A stretch of DNA of 64,000 bases, from NCBI GenBank assembly GCA_036936605.1, contig JAUPFV010000005.1:53340742-53404741 (forward strand). Reading direction: 5' to 3'. How positions within the stretch are numbered: position 1 is the first letter of the stretch; every line of letters begins with the position of its first letter. A program made the position numbers and the translations under genes. The notes under the pieces were generated by a model. It was not told the origin of the DNA. It did no database searches and saw nothing but the letters and a program-made list of their open reading frames with translations. This stretch comes from Limnanthes douglasii subsp. nivea. Its lineage: Eukaryota > Streptophyta > Magnoliopsida > Brassicales > Limnanthaceae. This document shows positions 24,160-35,700 of this stretch, piece after piece.

Positions 24160-25620
24160 TTTATTATATCTAAACTAAGAAATTTGAATCACAAGTCATG
24201 TGTTAAATTTGAACACAGAATCAAGGGTTAAATACAACTCGAATATCATTTGTTAAATGCGAATCGCAAATCAAGTGTTAAATCCAGAATTAAGACTTAT
24301 ATACGAACTACGAATCATGTATGACCTTGTAATTGTGTATGGAATTCAAAATGAGAATCACGAGTTAAATACGAATTGAGAATCATGGGTTAGATACGAA
24401 TTGCAAATCATATATTTTAATCTGACTTGAGAATCATGTGTTAAATTCAAACTCAGAATTATTTGTCAAACATAAATCACGAATCATTTATTAAATCCGA
24501 ATTGAGAATCAAAGATTAAATATGAATCACTAATCACGGATTAAACACGAACGACGTATCATTTGTTATATCTAAACTGAGAATCATAGCTTAAATATGA
24601 ATCACAATTCACGGGTTAAATGTGAATGACATATAATTTGTTATATTAATTTGAGAATCACATGTTAAATGTGAATCATAAGTGATGTGTTAAATCCGAA
24701 TAGAGAATAATGATTAAATCTGATATGAGTGTTATTTGTTAAATGCCAATCGTGAATCAAGTGTTAAATCCAAACTGAGAATCATGGGTTATATACGAAC
24801 TAAGAATCATGTATGAACATTGAATCATGTATGAAATTAAAATAGAGAATCGTAAGTTAAATGCAAACTGTGATTCATGGTTTGAAATCATATGTTGGAT
24901 CTGAATTGAGAATCATATGTTAAATCTAAACTAAGAATTATTTGTTAAACACAAATTGCAAATCACTTATTAAATCTGAATTAAGAATCAATGGTTAAAT
25001 ATAAATCACAAATCACGGGTTAAACGCCAATAACGGATCATATGTTATATCTAACCTCAGAATAATTGTTTAAATGCGAATCACAAGTCATATGTTAAAT
25101 TTGAACAGTGAATTGAGGTTAAATACGATCTGAGTATCATTTTTTAAATCCAAACTGGGAATTAAAGGTTATATACGAACTGTGAATCGTATATGACCTT
25201 ATAATCGTGTATGAAATTCAAATTGAGAATCATGAGTTAAGTACGAATTGAGACTCATGAGTTAAATACGAATTGAGAATCATGGGTCAGATGCGAATTG
25301 CAAATCATATGTTAAATCTGATATGAGAATCATGTGTTAAATTTGAACTGATAATTATTTGTCAAACGCGAATTGCGAATCATTTATTAAATCCGAATTG
25401 AGAATCAATTATTAAATATGAATCACAAATCACGGGTTAAACACGAATGACGTATCTTTTGTTATATCGAAACGGAGAATCATAGGGTGAAAACGAATCA
25501 CAAATCATGTGTTAAATCTGAATAGAAAATCAATGGTAATATACGAAGTGAGAATCGTGTATGAATAGAGTCGTGTATGAAATTCAAACGGAGAATGATG
25601 TGCGAATCGAAATTCGCAAT
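24160..25620. repeat. 25-bp minisatellite, right arm
   Basis: This continues the array interrupted at 22261. Units again start TTAAAT or TTATAT and include GAATCA-type centres. The higher-order marker GTATGA...TGTATGAAATTCAAA recurs near 24317, 24808, 25190 and 25557. With the left arm the array holds roughly 120 units. It ends near 25620, where the sequence becomes unique. Confidence 0.87.
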
Positions 25621-25744
25621 TCATATTTGACCTATATTTGAACACCAATCACACACCTTTTGAAATTTTGTACAAATTTACGCACAAATCGCATAAAATA
25701 TAATTAACACAAACTAAAGTACAAAATGTACCTCCATGAAGATA

Positions 25745-25927
25745 TTTTGGGTACAGAGTAACCCTTAGTCTGACGCAATAGCATACAAACCATGACCTAC
25801 GAGGTGACTGGCTCAGCTTTACAATGACCTACGAGGTGACTGGCTCAGCCGAGAAAGCGTACGTTGAGGGATTCGAACTCATGACCTTGGTCACGAGCAT
25901 GCATTACTCAACCAACTCGGCTACCCC
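25745..25927 (-). mobile_element. tRNA-derived SINE
   Basis: On the - strand the 5' part (25927-25864) looks like a tRNA: GGGGTAGCCGAGTTGG carries an A box and AGTTCGAATCCC a B box, at normal tRNA spacing, which gives an internal RNA polymerase III promoter. It is followed by a non-tRNA body in which GCTGAGCCAGTCACCTCG occurs twice in tandem, then GGGTTACTCTGTACCC. The long non-tRNA tail and the lack of an acceptor-stem partner argue for a SINE, not a working tRNA gene. Confidence 0.72.
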
Positions 25928-26195
25928 TTATAGGTTATATATTTTTATATATTAGTATACGATTATTGAAATGGACCATCAATTAGTTGTATAGTATTTT
26001 TCATGAGTTAAAAAAATAAAATTTAAAACCGAATTCAATATATATAGGGAAATGACACACTAAGTACCTTTTAACCAAACCTATTACAACCTAGTACCCA
26101 AAAATGGGTTAATGCTCACTAAATACCCATCTCATTAAACTTATCCACTTCTAATACCTTTTCTTTTTTTAATACCAAGATTACCCTCAACCTAG

Positions 26196-26203
26196 TATAT
26201 AAG
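26196..26203 (+). promoter_or_regulatory. TATA box for the MULE transposase
   Basis: TATATAAG lies about 150 bp inside the left end. It is followed by a leader with splice-like signals up to the transposase start at 27328. No other TATA-like motif is better placed. Confidence 0.55.
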
Positions 26204-26802
26204 GTTGATTTGTGAAAAAAGGCCCCTTTTTAGCTTCAGCACCTTCTTAATTACTTTTGAATTTTGAATTTTGAATTTATTAGCCCCCTTTCTCTCTCCT
26301 CTCTCCTAACCTTACAAACAACCCATTTTTCAAGAACGTCTCTTCATTTCAAATAACCACGGCTGATCACACCACCTCCGGCGACACTGTGGAACCACCG
26401 TTTACCTTACGTAAACACCGACGATCCATATAACCACCATTTCAGATTGTTCCGATCACCGGCGAGTTTCAGAATTCCGGTATGACGTCGTCAGTTTCAT
26501 CCACAGTCTCCTAGCTCCGATTTTGCACCGTCTTAGCGTCCTAGCTCCGATCTTGCACCCTATCTCAGCCTCCTAGACCACCGTATCTCAGCCTCCTAAC
26601 AACTGATTTAAGTTTCGAAATCTTAGCAAAAAACGGTACATATTTCAGGTCAGTAACAGAGGTGAGTTTTTTGTTTCAAAATCGTTTTCCATTTTCGAAA
26701 TCGATTCTAGAATCTCATATAATGTACGTTAATTGCAGGAAACTTATTACCATCTGCTTCTGCTCAATTCAAATCATCCAAACCAGCTCCGTTCACATTC
26801 TA

Positions 26803-27319
26803 GTGAGTAATTTCTTTTTTCCACCTCTGTGATGAACCCTGATATTTATATGGATACACTTTGCGATTTGTCGCCTGCAATTGTATGCTTGATGTTGCTA
26901 GATCACTGCACAGACCCTGATAGGTTAGATGTGTTTGTAGATTAAACCTGACAGCATACACCCTGATATCTTAGTTATGGCATGTTGCTATATGTGTTGA
27001 TAAATAGACCATTAATCCATATACCCTTATAGTTTAGGTACGTGATATTGCTATATGTTTCAAAGCATTTCCCCTTGCTGCATACACCCTTATATGTTAG
27101 CTATAATAGATTGATATATGTGTTTGAAACCAGACCAATAGTCCATATACCCTGATAGTTTAGGTTTGACAGTTTGCTATTTGTGTTGAAAATATACCAC
27201 GATGCATATACGCTGATATGTTAGTTACATGATATTGCTATATATGTTATAATATCAGTAACACATTCAGTTGTTCTACACCAACGTTAAACAAACTAAC
27301 CAAAACTCCTATAATTCAG
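26803..27319 (+). other. 5' UTR intron of the transposase with 64-bp tandem repeats
   Basis: A donor (CTA|GTGAGTAA at 26803) and an acceptor (AATTCAG at 27319) bracket this stretch just upstream of the start codon. Another possible leader intron lies at about 26660-26740 (GAG|GTGAGT ... TTGCAG). From about 26955 to 27250 it holds five ~64-bp repeats of the type CATACACCCTGATAT-TTAG-TTGCTATATGTGTT. The intron call rests on splice motifs only. Confidence 0.5.
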
Positions 27320-27327
27320 GGTACACA

Positions 27328-29729
27328 ATGTCTAAACCAAGAGTGTGCATTTTCAAATTTGGTACGGAAACAGGTATTGTTCCGCTGTCCGAATTTGAAA
27401 ACTTCGAGTCATTCCAAGTGTACGTTGAGCAAACATGGCAAGGGCTGGTTAGAGGAAACTACAGCATTACGTACTCTTGCGGTGCTCAGAATAATTGTAT
27501 ATTTAATAAGGAGACCGATTTCATTGGGTTGGAATGTTACCTCGATGTTGAGCGTTTGAAGAGCGTGTCATTTCTTATCGAAGAACATGTTGCTGATAAA
27601 GGATCCTCCATTAAACGTAAACAACCCGTTCAACTGTTCGAAGAATCCTCTCACATGCAACGAACCAGCGGTGAAAGCAGTACCTGTTTGGCCATTACAA
27701 CCCCCAAAAAAAGACATCTAGCTACAACGGCATGGGCAGAATCTATCATCGGTGTTGGACAGTCATTTCAAGACGGTGCTCAAGGTCTTAGGTTATCCTT
27801 ATCCGGTTATGCATTAGAGAACGGTTTTGCATTCAGGTACATGCACAATACATTTAACAAGATCACCGTTTACTGCGTAAACAAAGATTCGGATGGCTGC
27901 AAATGGAGGCTTTACGCTTCTGTGGATTCTAAGACCGGTTTGATGACAATTAAAAGATTTTTCAGTACCCACACGTGCATTCCCGTATTCACAAAGAAGA
28001 AAAGCAGGCATCTGTCGTCCGATTTGATTGCTGATGAAATTCACGATTCTCTACGGAACAGCCATTCTTTAACAGCTAAGACTATACAGTCCACCATCAA
28101 GCAAGACTACGGTTTAGACGTTTCATATCGTATATCTTGGAATGTGTTGGAGAAGGCCCGTCGCCTTGTATTTGGAGATAGCAATACCTCTTTCGCATTG
28201 CTAAAACCATACTTCAAGAGGCTAAAGAGTCGTGACATCACTACGGACTGTCATCTGGATTTGGCTCCCGGCAATGTTTTCCGTCGCTGTTTTATAGCGT
28301 TTGGGGCGTGTCTTCAGGGTTTCCATTCGTGCCGCCCTCTACTGTACGTTGACGGAACGCACCTAAATGGGAAGCATGGTAGCGTGTTGCTTTCAGCAGT
28401 GGCAAAGGATGGAAATAACGGTCAGTACATGTTTCAATATACATTTATTCTGATTAATAAGACTGTTTGATAGTTAGGATTACATACTCTGGTAGTTTAG
28501 TTATTACTGATTGCTAGATTGAGAGACTCTGTCGGATAGATTAGGATGCGAATTGTCTGATAGTTTGGATTACATACTCTGGTATTTTAGTTACATGGAC
28601 TGTTCTTTGTTTACTATTACACAATCGACCTCAACATCGTTCTGTTACTGTGGTTCTGTTTTTAAGATACATTTTTCCCACCGCAGGTCTTTTCCTCGTA
28701 GCTTTTGGTATATTTGGTAGTGAAGACTCGGACAACTGGTTTTGGTTTTTGGAAAAATTAAAACCTCATCTGTTAGGGCGCCAAATAACTTTCATTTCAG
28801 ACCGCCATGCTGGTATTATTAGCGCTGTCGCAACTCTTTATCCGACTGACTACCACGCTTATTGCATCTTCCATCTTATCCAGAACTTGAATAAAGCTCT
28901 TGAACACACTAACAGAGTCTACAAACAAGATATGCTAGTGATGTTTAAGAGTTGTGCTTATGCCCCTACGGTGGATCTTTTTAATGAACGTTATGCTCAG
29001 TTTTTGCGCCAAGGCGGTAAGCGTATTGAAAACTTCGTAAGGAATCTGGCCCCTGAAAAATGGGCTCAGGCATATGTGAAAGGCAAACGGTATGGGGCGA
29101 TGGCATCAACTGCTGTTGAGTCGTTCAATGGCCAGATTAAAAAGTTGTGCCATCTGCCTATAGTCGAATTAATCGACCGGATCAGAGCTCTCTTGATGAC
29201 TCAAATATCTCGACGTTTAGGAGAAGGCCAAAGTTGGAACACAAATTTGTGCCCCGAGTTTGACAAGATGTTCAAAGAGAATGTACAATCCAGTCGGACA
29301 TGGTTAGTTCGCAAGTCTTCTGCCGCATATTTTGAGGTTTTATCGGACCCAGTCATGGTGGTCAACATACTGGATTTCAAATGCACATGCGGTTCGTGGC
29401 AGCAAGAATGTTTCCCGTGCGCTCATGCGCTGGCTGCAATTGCATCTATAAACGAGGATCCTATGACGTTGGTCGAGCCGTTCTTCACTACCCAAAATTA
29501 CCTGTCCAGCTATTCATTTAACATACCGGCTATAACTGAGTTTGGTGAATCCAGTAGCGCAGATTGTGATGGAGAGCCCTTGGTGCTGCCCCCTAACGTT
29601 AAAAGACGACCCGGGCGTCCGAGGAAGAAGCGTATTCCATCAAGAGGCGAAGTTTCCAGCAGCCAGTCCCGTTGTGGTCGATGTTTAAAATCGGGGCATA
29701 ATAGGAGGTCATGTGATGCTCCGTTCTAA
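27328..29729 (+). CDS. MULE transposase (MURA type), two exons, 711 aa
   Basis: The enzyme cuts and joins the element ends. Exon 1 is 27328-28420 and exon 2 is 28687-29729; joining AAC G|GTCAGT to CCGCAG|GTCTT restores DGNNGLFLVAFG with no stop, for 712 codons including the stop. In order there are an N-terminal PB1-like region (residues ~1-90), a MuDR-type DNA-binding region (~150-230, GYALENGFAFRY ... CKWRLYAS) and the DDE core. First acid is in LLYVDGTHLNGKHG (~342), second in FISDRHAGI (~403), third probably in STAVESFNGQIK (~509). A SWIM zinc finger (CTCGSWQQECFPCAHAL, ~596-611), an AT-hook-like KRRPGRPRKK and a C-terminal CCHC knuckle (RCGRCLKSGHNRRSC) follow. I chose the ATG at 27328 because it follows an acceptor and begins the conserved N-terminus; an in-frame ATG at 27271 would lie in the intron. 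The gene looks intact. Confidence 0.92.
28421..28686 (+). other. Transposase intron
   Basis: GTCAGT donor and CCGCAG acceptor, phase 1, 266 bp. Removing it joins the two halves of the catalytic domain exactly at the conserved DGNNG-LFLVAFG position. It contains GTAGTTTAGTTATTACTGATTGC-type repeats whose relatives occur elsewhere in the element, including the copy at 32336. Confidence 0.88.
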
Positions 29730-29763
29730 ACATTATTTACCTACTTTTTTGTAACATTTTACA

Positions 29764-30830
29764 TTTCAAAGATAAGCACTCCTTATCTTTCCACTTATGT
29801 TTCGTACACTTTTAACATTTACATGTTCCATGTCAGTTTCTTTCTGTCTACGATATCTATTCGAGTATACATTGCTATCTTTGAGGATATATTCTGGTAG
29901 ATACTATATTCAACATTGATAGCTTCGGGCTATTGTATCTAACAGATACAATCAAAGTATGTTTTTTGTTTCTGTACACATTCATCTGATGCTTTACTTA
30001 CATTCGTTATACATGTACTTCAAATCTTCCATGCCATATTCATCTCAGAGATAATCACTTCTTGTATCTCCACTTATGTTTTGTACCCTTATAGAATTGG
30101 CACGAACCATATCTGTTCAAAACATACTCTGATATCTTTCCCTGTATACATTGCTAGCTATGCTGCTACCATCTGATATCCACTCTATTCAACGTTGATA
30201 GTTTCTGGGTTTTGCATCTAACAGATACATCAAGACGTGTTTTCTGTTTTGGTTTACATCCATCTGATATTTTACTTACATTTGTTATAGATGTACTCAA
30301 AATCATTCATGCCTGATTCATCTCAAAGGTAAGCAAATCTTGTATCTCAACAAATGCTTTGTCCCCTATAAGAATTGACACGGTCCATATCTGTTTTGTT
30401 ACATATTCTGATATCTATCCATGTATACATTGCTATTTATGCTTCAACCCTCTGATATCAAATATATTAACCATTGATAGCTTCTGGATTTTTCATCTGA
30501 CAGATACATCAAGATATGTTTTCTGTTTTGGTTTAGATCCATCTGATATTTCACTTACATTTGTTATAGGTGTACTTAAAATCATTCATGCCTGATTCAT
30601 CTAAAAGATAAGCACTTTTTGTATCTCGACTTATGTTTTGTACCCTTATAGAAATGACAAGTTCCATATATGTCTGTTACATACTCTGGTATCTATCCCT
30701 GTATACATTGCTATCTCTGATGCTACCCTCTGATATCTACTATATTCAACATTGATAGTTTCTGGATTTTGCATCTGACAGATACATCAAAATGTGTTTT
30801 CTGTTTTGGTTTTAACATCTTTACTTACAT
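29764..30830. repeat. Four tandem copies of a ~278-bp repeat
   Basis: Units begin near 29764, 30042, 30320 and 30598 with 'CATCTCAAAGATAAGCACTT-TTGTATCTCCACTTATGTTTTGTACCC'. They continue through ACATACTCTGATATCTATCC, ATACATTGCTATCTATGC, CATTGATAGTTTCTGG and CAGATACATCAA-ATGTGTTTTCTG. Spacing is a constant 278 bp. The repeats lie just downstream of the transposase stop, inside the element. Partial copies also occur at 36500-36830. Confidence 0.85.
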
Positions 30831-31238
30831 ATAACATCTTTGCTACCTATGCTGTTATACTCTGATGTCTACTCGATTCAACCTTGCTATCTATGTTTAC
30901 ATTGTTTGTTCTTTTAAATGTTACCATAACTCCGATATCTTAGTGTTCATAGATTGCGATTCTGTGAAATAACTGCAACTTAAACTGCTACCTTCAACTG
31001 CACCTTATAATACCATACCTTACCAGTTTGACTAGATAACGAAAGTAAAATACAACGAAACTTGTACATTAAAATCATGCAACAGTCCAAACAACCCTAA
31101 ATCATCCAACCCTGTCAAAAAATAACACTACTGCACAGGGCTGGGGCAAGTTACAGTCCACAAAAAAGCATAAACATACGTTAAAAACAACAAAATAAAA
31201 ACCAACAGGGCCATGAAACTACATCTCCATGTTCTAAC

Positions 31239-31525
31239 CTAATCGGAGTCGTCTCCATCAGATACCTCGTCCTCTTCTTCTTCTTCTCCTTCATCTTCAT
31301 CATCTTCTTCGTCGTCAGAGGCCTCGTCGTCTGCCTCTTCATCTTCATCGTCGTCTTCTTCTTCCCAAAATGGGTTAATGCTCTTACACCTTTTCCTTTT
31401 TGGCAGCTTCTCATCGTCAGAAAGATAACAGTCGTGCGCTTGTAGGCCTTCTCACATGAGTAGTAGTCAGAGGACCAGGCGTCGTCGCTGGACTGGTGTG
31501 GGGAGAAGGGTGATGAAGGAGCCAT
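31239..31525 (-). CDS. Small ORF with acidic tail, probably frameshifted
   Basis: A good plant promoter (TATAAATA on the - strand, 31622-31629) stands about 100 bp before the ATG at 31525. The protein starts MAPSSPFSPHQSSDDAWSSD. In this frame it becomes Lys/Met-rich and ends at 31181. In a neighbouring frame the same DNA reads DDEKLPKRKRCKSINPFW, followed by an almost pure Asp/Glu tail ending at 31239, which looks like the ancestral product. A one- or two-base shift near 31450 would join them. I recognise no family; acidic tails of this kind occur in nucleosome- or nuclear-transport-related proteins, but no function is claimed. Confidence 0.45.
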
Positions 31526-31621
31526 GGTTGGAGGAGCAGAGGTAAGAACTTAGGGTAGAGGTTCTGGGTTTTTTTTCCTTTGCTGGTAAGTTTGTGAGTA
31601 ATAGGTTGACATATGACCCTC

Positions 31622-31629
31622 TATTTATA
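31622..31629 (-). promoter_or_regulatory. TATA box of the small acidic-tail ORF
   Basis: CTATAAATAGAG on the - strand, correctly spaced from the ATG at 31525, with a CA-rich leader between them. Confidence 0.6.
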
Positions 31630-32335
31630 GCAAAACCCAGCACCCAATGCTGAGTCCCCTTAAGCAACCATATTTTCTGAAATCAACTTTAATGGCACAC
31701 ATACATTAAATGAAGGTAATCATTCTACTTCATCTACCCATTGTCTTTTCAAGTTCAATCTAACCAATGGTTTTAACACATTAATGTAGTAATGAGTAAT
31801 GTGTGTGGTTACCAGTCCTTTCAACAAATTAATTGCATTTATCTACCAATAACCATGTTGTGCAGTCCATATTTTTTTTTGTGCATCATTAACCTGTTAT
31901 ATGATATTTGCGAGTAATTTTGAATGGTAGATAAATTATATTAAAAATTTAAAACCTATCTGGTCTATCTATTTTTTCTGAACGATATCTAAAACTATAC
32001 TTTATGGTTCGTAGCCAAATTTTTTTTAAATTACGATATGTTTCGCACTACGATATTTGCCTGCTTAACCCCAGATAGATCCTTCCTTAACCCCAGATAG
32101 ACAATTTGGTGAACATTGATAGTTCTTCTTATATATGCATTATTGGTACTTTTTTTAATACATCTCTTATATGCACCAAAAGTAGATATATAACTACCAC
32201 TAACAGTGCGGATGGTAACAACATATCAAAATTTGTAGGATACAACACGGAATCCTGTAATAGTTATGTGAACTAGTTCGTTTACATGTAATTTTTCGAA
32301 CAGCGGATCATTCTTAAGGTGGATTTTGTGAAAAG

Positions 32336-32575
32336 ATGGTGGCGTGTTGCTTTCAACAGTGGCTAGAGATGGAAACAACGGTCATTAAAATTACGTTTCA
32401 AAATACATTTGGTCTGACAAATATGTTTACATAGTTTGCGATTTAATAAGCCTGTCTGATAGTTTGTTTTACATACTCTGGTATTTAAAGTATTACTGAT
32501 TGCTAGCTTTAGGGGCTCTATCAGATAGATTAGGTTACACAGAATGTTCTTTGATAACTTTTCCCAGTCGACCGC
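32336..32575 (+). repeat. Diverged copy of the transposase exon 1/intron junction
   Basis: GGTGGCGTGTTGCTTTCAAC, then AGTGGCTAGAGATGGAAACAACGG, closely matches the end of exon 1 at 28378-28420. The match continues through the intron (TACATACTCTGGTA, ATTACTGATTGCTAG, ATCAGATAGATTAGG). It covers about 200 bp in the same orientation, with substitutions throughout. It lies just past the 3' end of the convergent Ulp1-like gene. Confidence 0.82.
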
Positions 32576-32701
32576 AACAAGTAAAAAGTGAGCTTACATG
32601 TAAATTTTCGTCTACAAACATAAATCATAGATGTTTTGCACACTACCAATGGATACCAATTATACATGCTAATCAATGGATACCAAAATATAAATTACAT
32701 A

Positions 32702-35700
32702 CTACCAACGTTTGTTTGTGTTACGATCATTCAAGAAATTTTTGAATATTTTAGCTCTTGTTTCTGCCGGCATTTCATCACCATATTGCCGTCCAACAAA
32801 ACCTTGTGTAATTATGTCTTCTACGTATTTGCAAACGAAAACACCGCAGTCGTAGCTGTCCCTCTTTTGCTGTGGGATGTTTAACATGGTCTTAATTTTG
32901 TACCCACCTTTAACATGCGGTATATATTTCTTCTTCATGCAATAGGCCAGCTGCATTGATAGATACAGTAGCAATCATTGATATGCATTACTATACTGTT
33001 TGCTAGATATAATGTTCGAAATAACTAGATATGCAATCAAAATAGTTTACTTGGAATTTAGATTCCTTACCAGAGCATCGGCTGAGTTTCTTGTCTTATC
33101 TGGAATGAATTTGCTCCACGGCAGCATTGGGTTGTAGCTTCTGGCAGCCCCATTCTCCATGTCTATGACCAGGAGCGTCCAGTGGTTCACGCCGTCCGTG
33201 TTTACAGTATATAGGGGGGCGAATGCAACATATGTGTCGCGGGGCATTGTCTCAAAAACATTGTCCACAATGGCAGACATATCTCCCTTTTTAGCCAGTG
33301 TCCCCTGTAAATTTAAGACATTAATTAGGGGAAGTAGATGTACCTAATATAAAACCAATAATCCCCTGGAAACTTACAGTTGCAATCCCAGTTATTTGGA
33401 TGGCTGGGACATGGAATGAATACTTATTATCAAACCCTTTCACAGGTACTTTGAAATCTGAATCCTTTAACAGCTTATATATCCAAGCATCTATCACCTA
33501 TCAGAACACAATTACAATCCCAAGTCAGTCGAGTAACCAACAGTTTATTGGTAGACGTATATAGACACGTTGCTAGACTTACAAGGAACATACGATAGAT
33601 ACATCATAATAGATTTTTACCTTGAAGTCCACTTGAGTTTCGTTAGGCAGTTCCATTATCTTTGTCACACTTACGGAAAGCCTGTACGAGAACTCTGTTG
33701 TTGGCAAGTACCACACTTCTGGATCTTCTTGTTGTTCTACCTGTTTCAGTCTCAGCACTTTCTCGTACTCACTTACATCGATCAGTTCCGTTGTCTTTGT
33801 CGGGAACGGCCAAGCTACAACTTCAGGTTGCTGTTGTTGAACCTGCGTCGGAGTAAGTAAGTTGAACCCAGGCATGTCATCAAAGGGTACCTAAAAACAA
33901 GCAGCATAGTAAACTGTTAACAATACTTTTTAAATGTTTATCGAGAATACCAAATATCTACTTACCTCAACGTCCGTTCGTTCTTCCTCGATGGATTCGA
34001 GTGTACGTCTCTTCTCGTTTGAAGTTTCAACAGCCTTGTCAACTTCAGCATAAAATGATTGAGTGCAGTCTACGAAGCTATCGTCAGCCAATGGTGTAAC
34101 CGACTTGACAATAAGACCCTTCGATGCTGCTTTCTGTTGTTCTGGTGTTGCGTACGAAGATGGCTCAACCTGTGACACTTTTTCAATCTTCTCTGCCGAT
34201 TGATCTCCTCTGTTGGAAATTTCTATCAACTTTAATGGAGACACAGCTTGCGATAGCTGTTCGCACTTTGCTGCTGTTCCGGTGCCAGTGAATAGAACTA
34301 AGCTAGAGTGTCGTGTGTCTTCAGGCTCCGCTGTTTTGACTTCCTAAAAACATACGATTGGAAACCATTAATTGTGAGATTAACCATCAATCATGTATGA
34401 TATTCAAATAAAACTTTAACATCCACTTACATTGTGAGAGACAGGTTCTGGAACCTGTAGTTCGGTCGCTGCTATCTCCAACAAAGTAGTCGCTACTACT
34501 ATGTCATCTTCTCCTTTGTCCTCACCTATCTCTCCCTTCTTTCCTTCATCGACGGTTTTTGGCGACTCCTCCAACTGTCGTTCCATTGTATTCGTTCCTT
34601 CGTTGGTAACTTCGTCCAACAAATCATTTCTGTCCACCGCCAGATCCTGTTGTTCAACCTCGTTGTTTCGAACACAAGGTCCCTGTGCAGGTACCAAAAC
34701 TACATTCTGCGCACCGGGAGCATGAGTTAGGGGTGGTAATTCTTCTGCCACATCCCGTTTCCCATTACCAGCGTCGCAACCACTTGTTGTAGTCCCTTTC
34801 GGCTTCCATGACATATCAACAACAATAGCATCCTGTGTAGTACTTTCTTCCATTGGTTCACCACGTGTTTCGGATTGAACACCACCCCCGTCAACTTCTT
34901 CTTTGTCCTCCTCCGATTCGTCCCTTTCTTTTTGCTTAGCTTTGTCAAGCTCCTGCCGTTCAACAGTTTTATCCTCCACATCAAAGCCCTTTTCTTCCCT
35001 TGATTTTCCTGTTTCAGCTACTACAGGCCTCCGAGATCTTTTGTAAACCAGTGTTTCCTTAACCACCTTCTCACCAACGCGTGCATCTACGGTTTCAGTA
35101 ACATCCTCATCAACGCGGCAAAATGGCGTGGACAAGGTCAACATCAGTTGTTGATCCTCACCATCCATTATTTCACCTGCCAGCTCCAGCTTTTCTTTAA
35201 GGTCCTCCAAATCTTTCTTCAATTTTTCAACCTGATTCAAACGAGCATACGAAATTGTTACATTATTTACAACAATGATAGTTACAGAATACTTTATTGA
35301 TAGACAACTTCATTTTAACAAACGTACAGATGTTAGTAGTACTTAGAAAACATGCTAGCACTAACCTCTTCGTTTCTTTCATCAAGGCATGTTTTAAGCC
35401 TCTTGTTCTCAACTTTCAACCGCCGCAACCGGCTCCTTTTTTTTTCTTTCAGTTTTTTGCTGTCGCGCAGTACCGACTGCGACAGCACTCCAAAACTAGG
35501 AATCATACTAGACCTACGTTTTTTCCGGTTCTTCAACCTCTCCCCTTTGTTTTTACCAACTCTTGCCTTCCTCTCCACAATGAACTCCCCCAACGTAACA
35601 TCATCTTCAACCTCAATCATTGAACGTCTTATCTTCTTACTAAAAGCTCCGTCATCTTCCTTCCTTATTGAACTTCTGTTCGCAACAGATTTCTTTCTTT

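Noticed and set aside
20641..25620. Regular short repeats that could suggest a CRISPR array
   Set aside because: The 25-bp units are contiguous with no unique spacers, diverge from each other, and lie in plant DNA.
25864..25927. Possible tRNA gene on the - strand
   Set aside because: A and B boxes are present, but there is no convincing acceptor stem and a SINE-like body follows, so I called a SINE.
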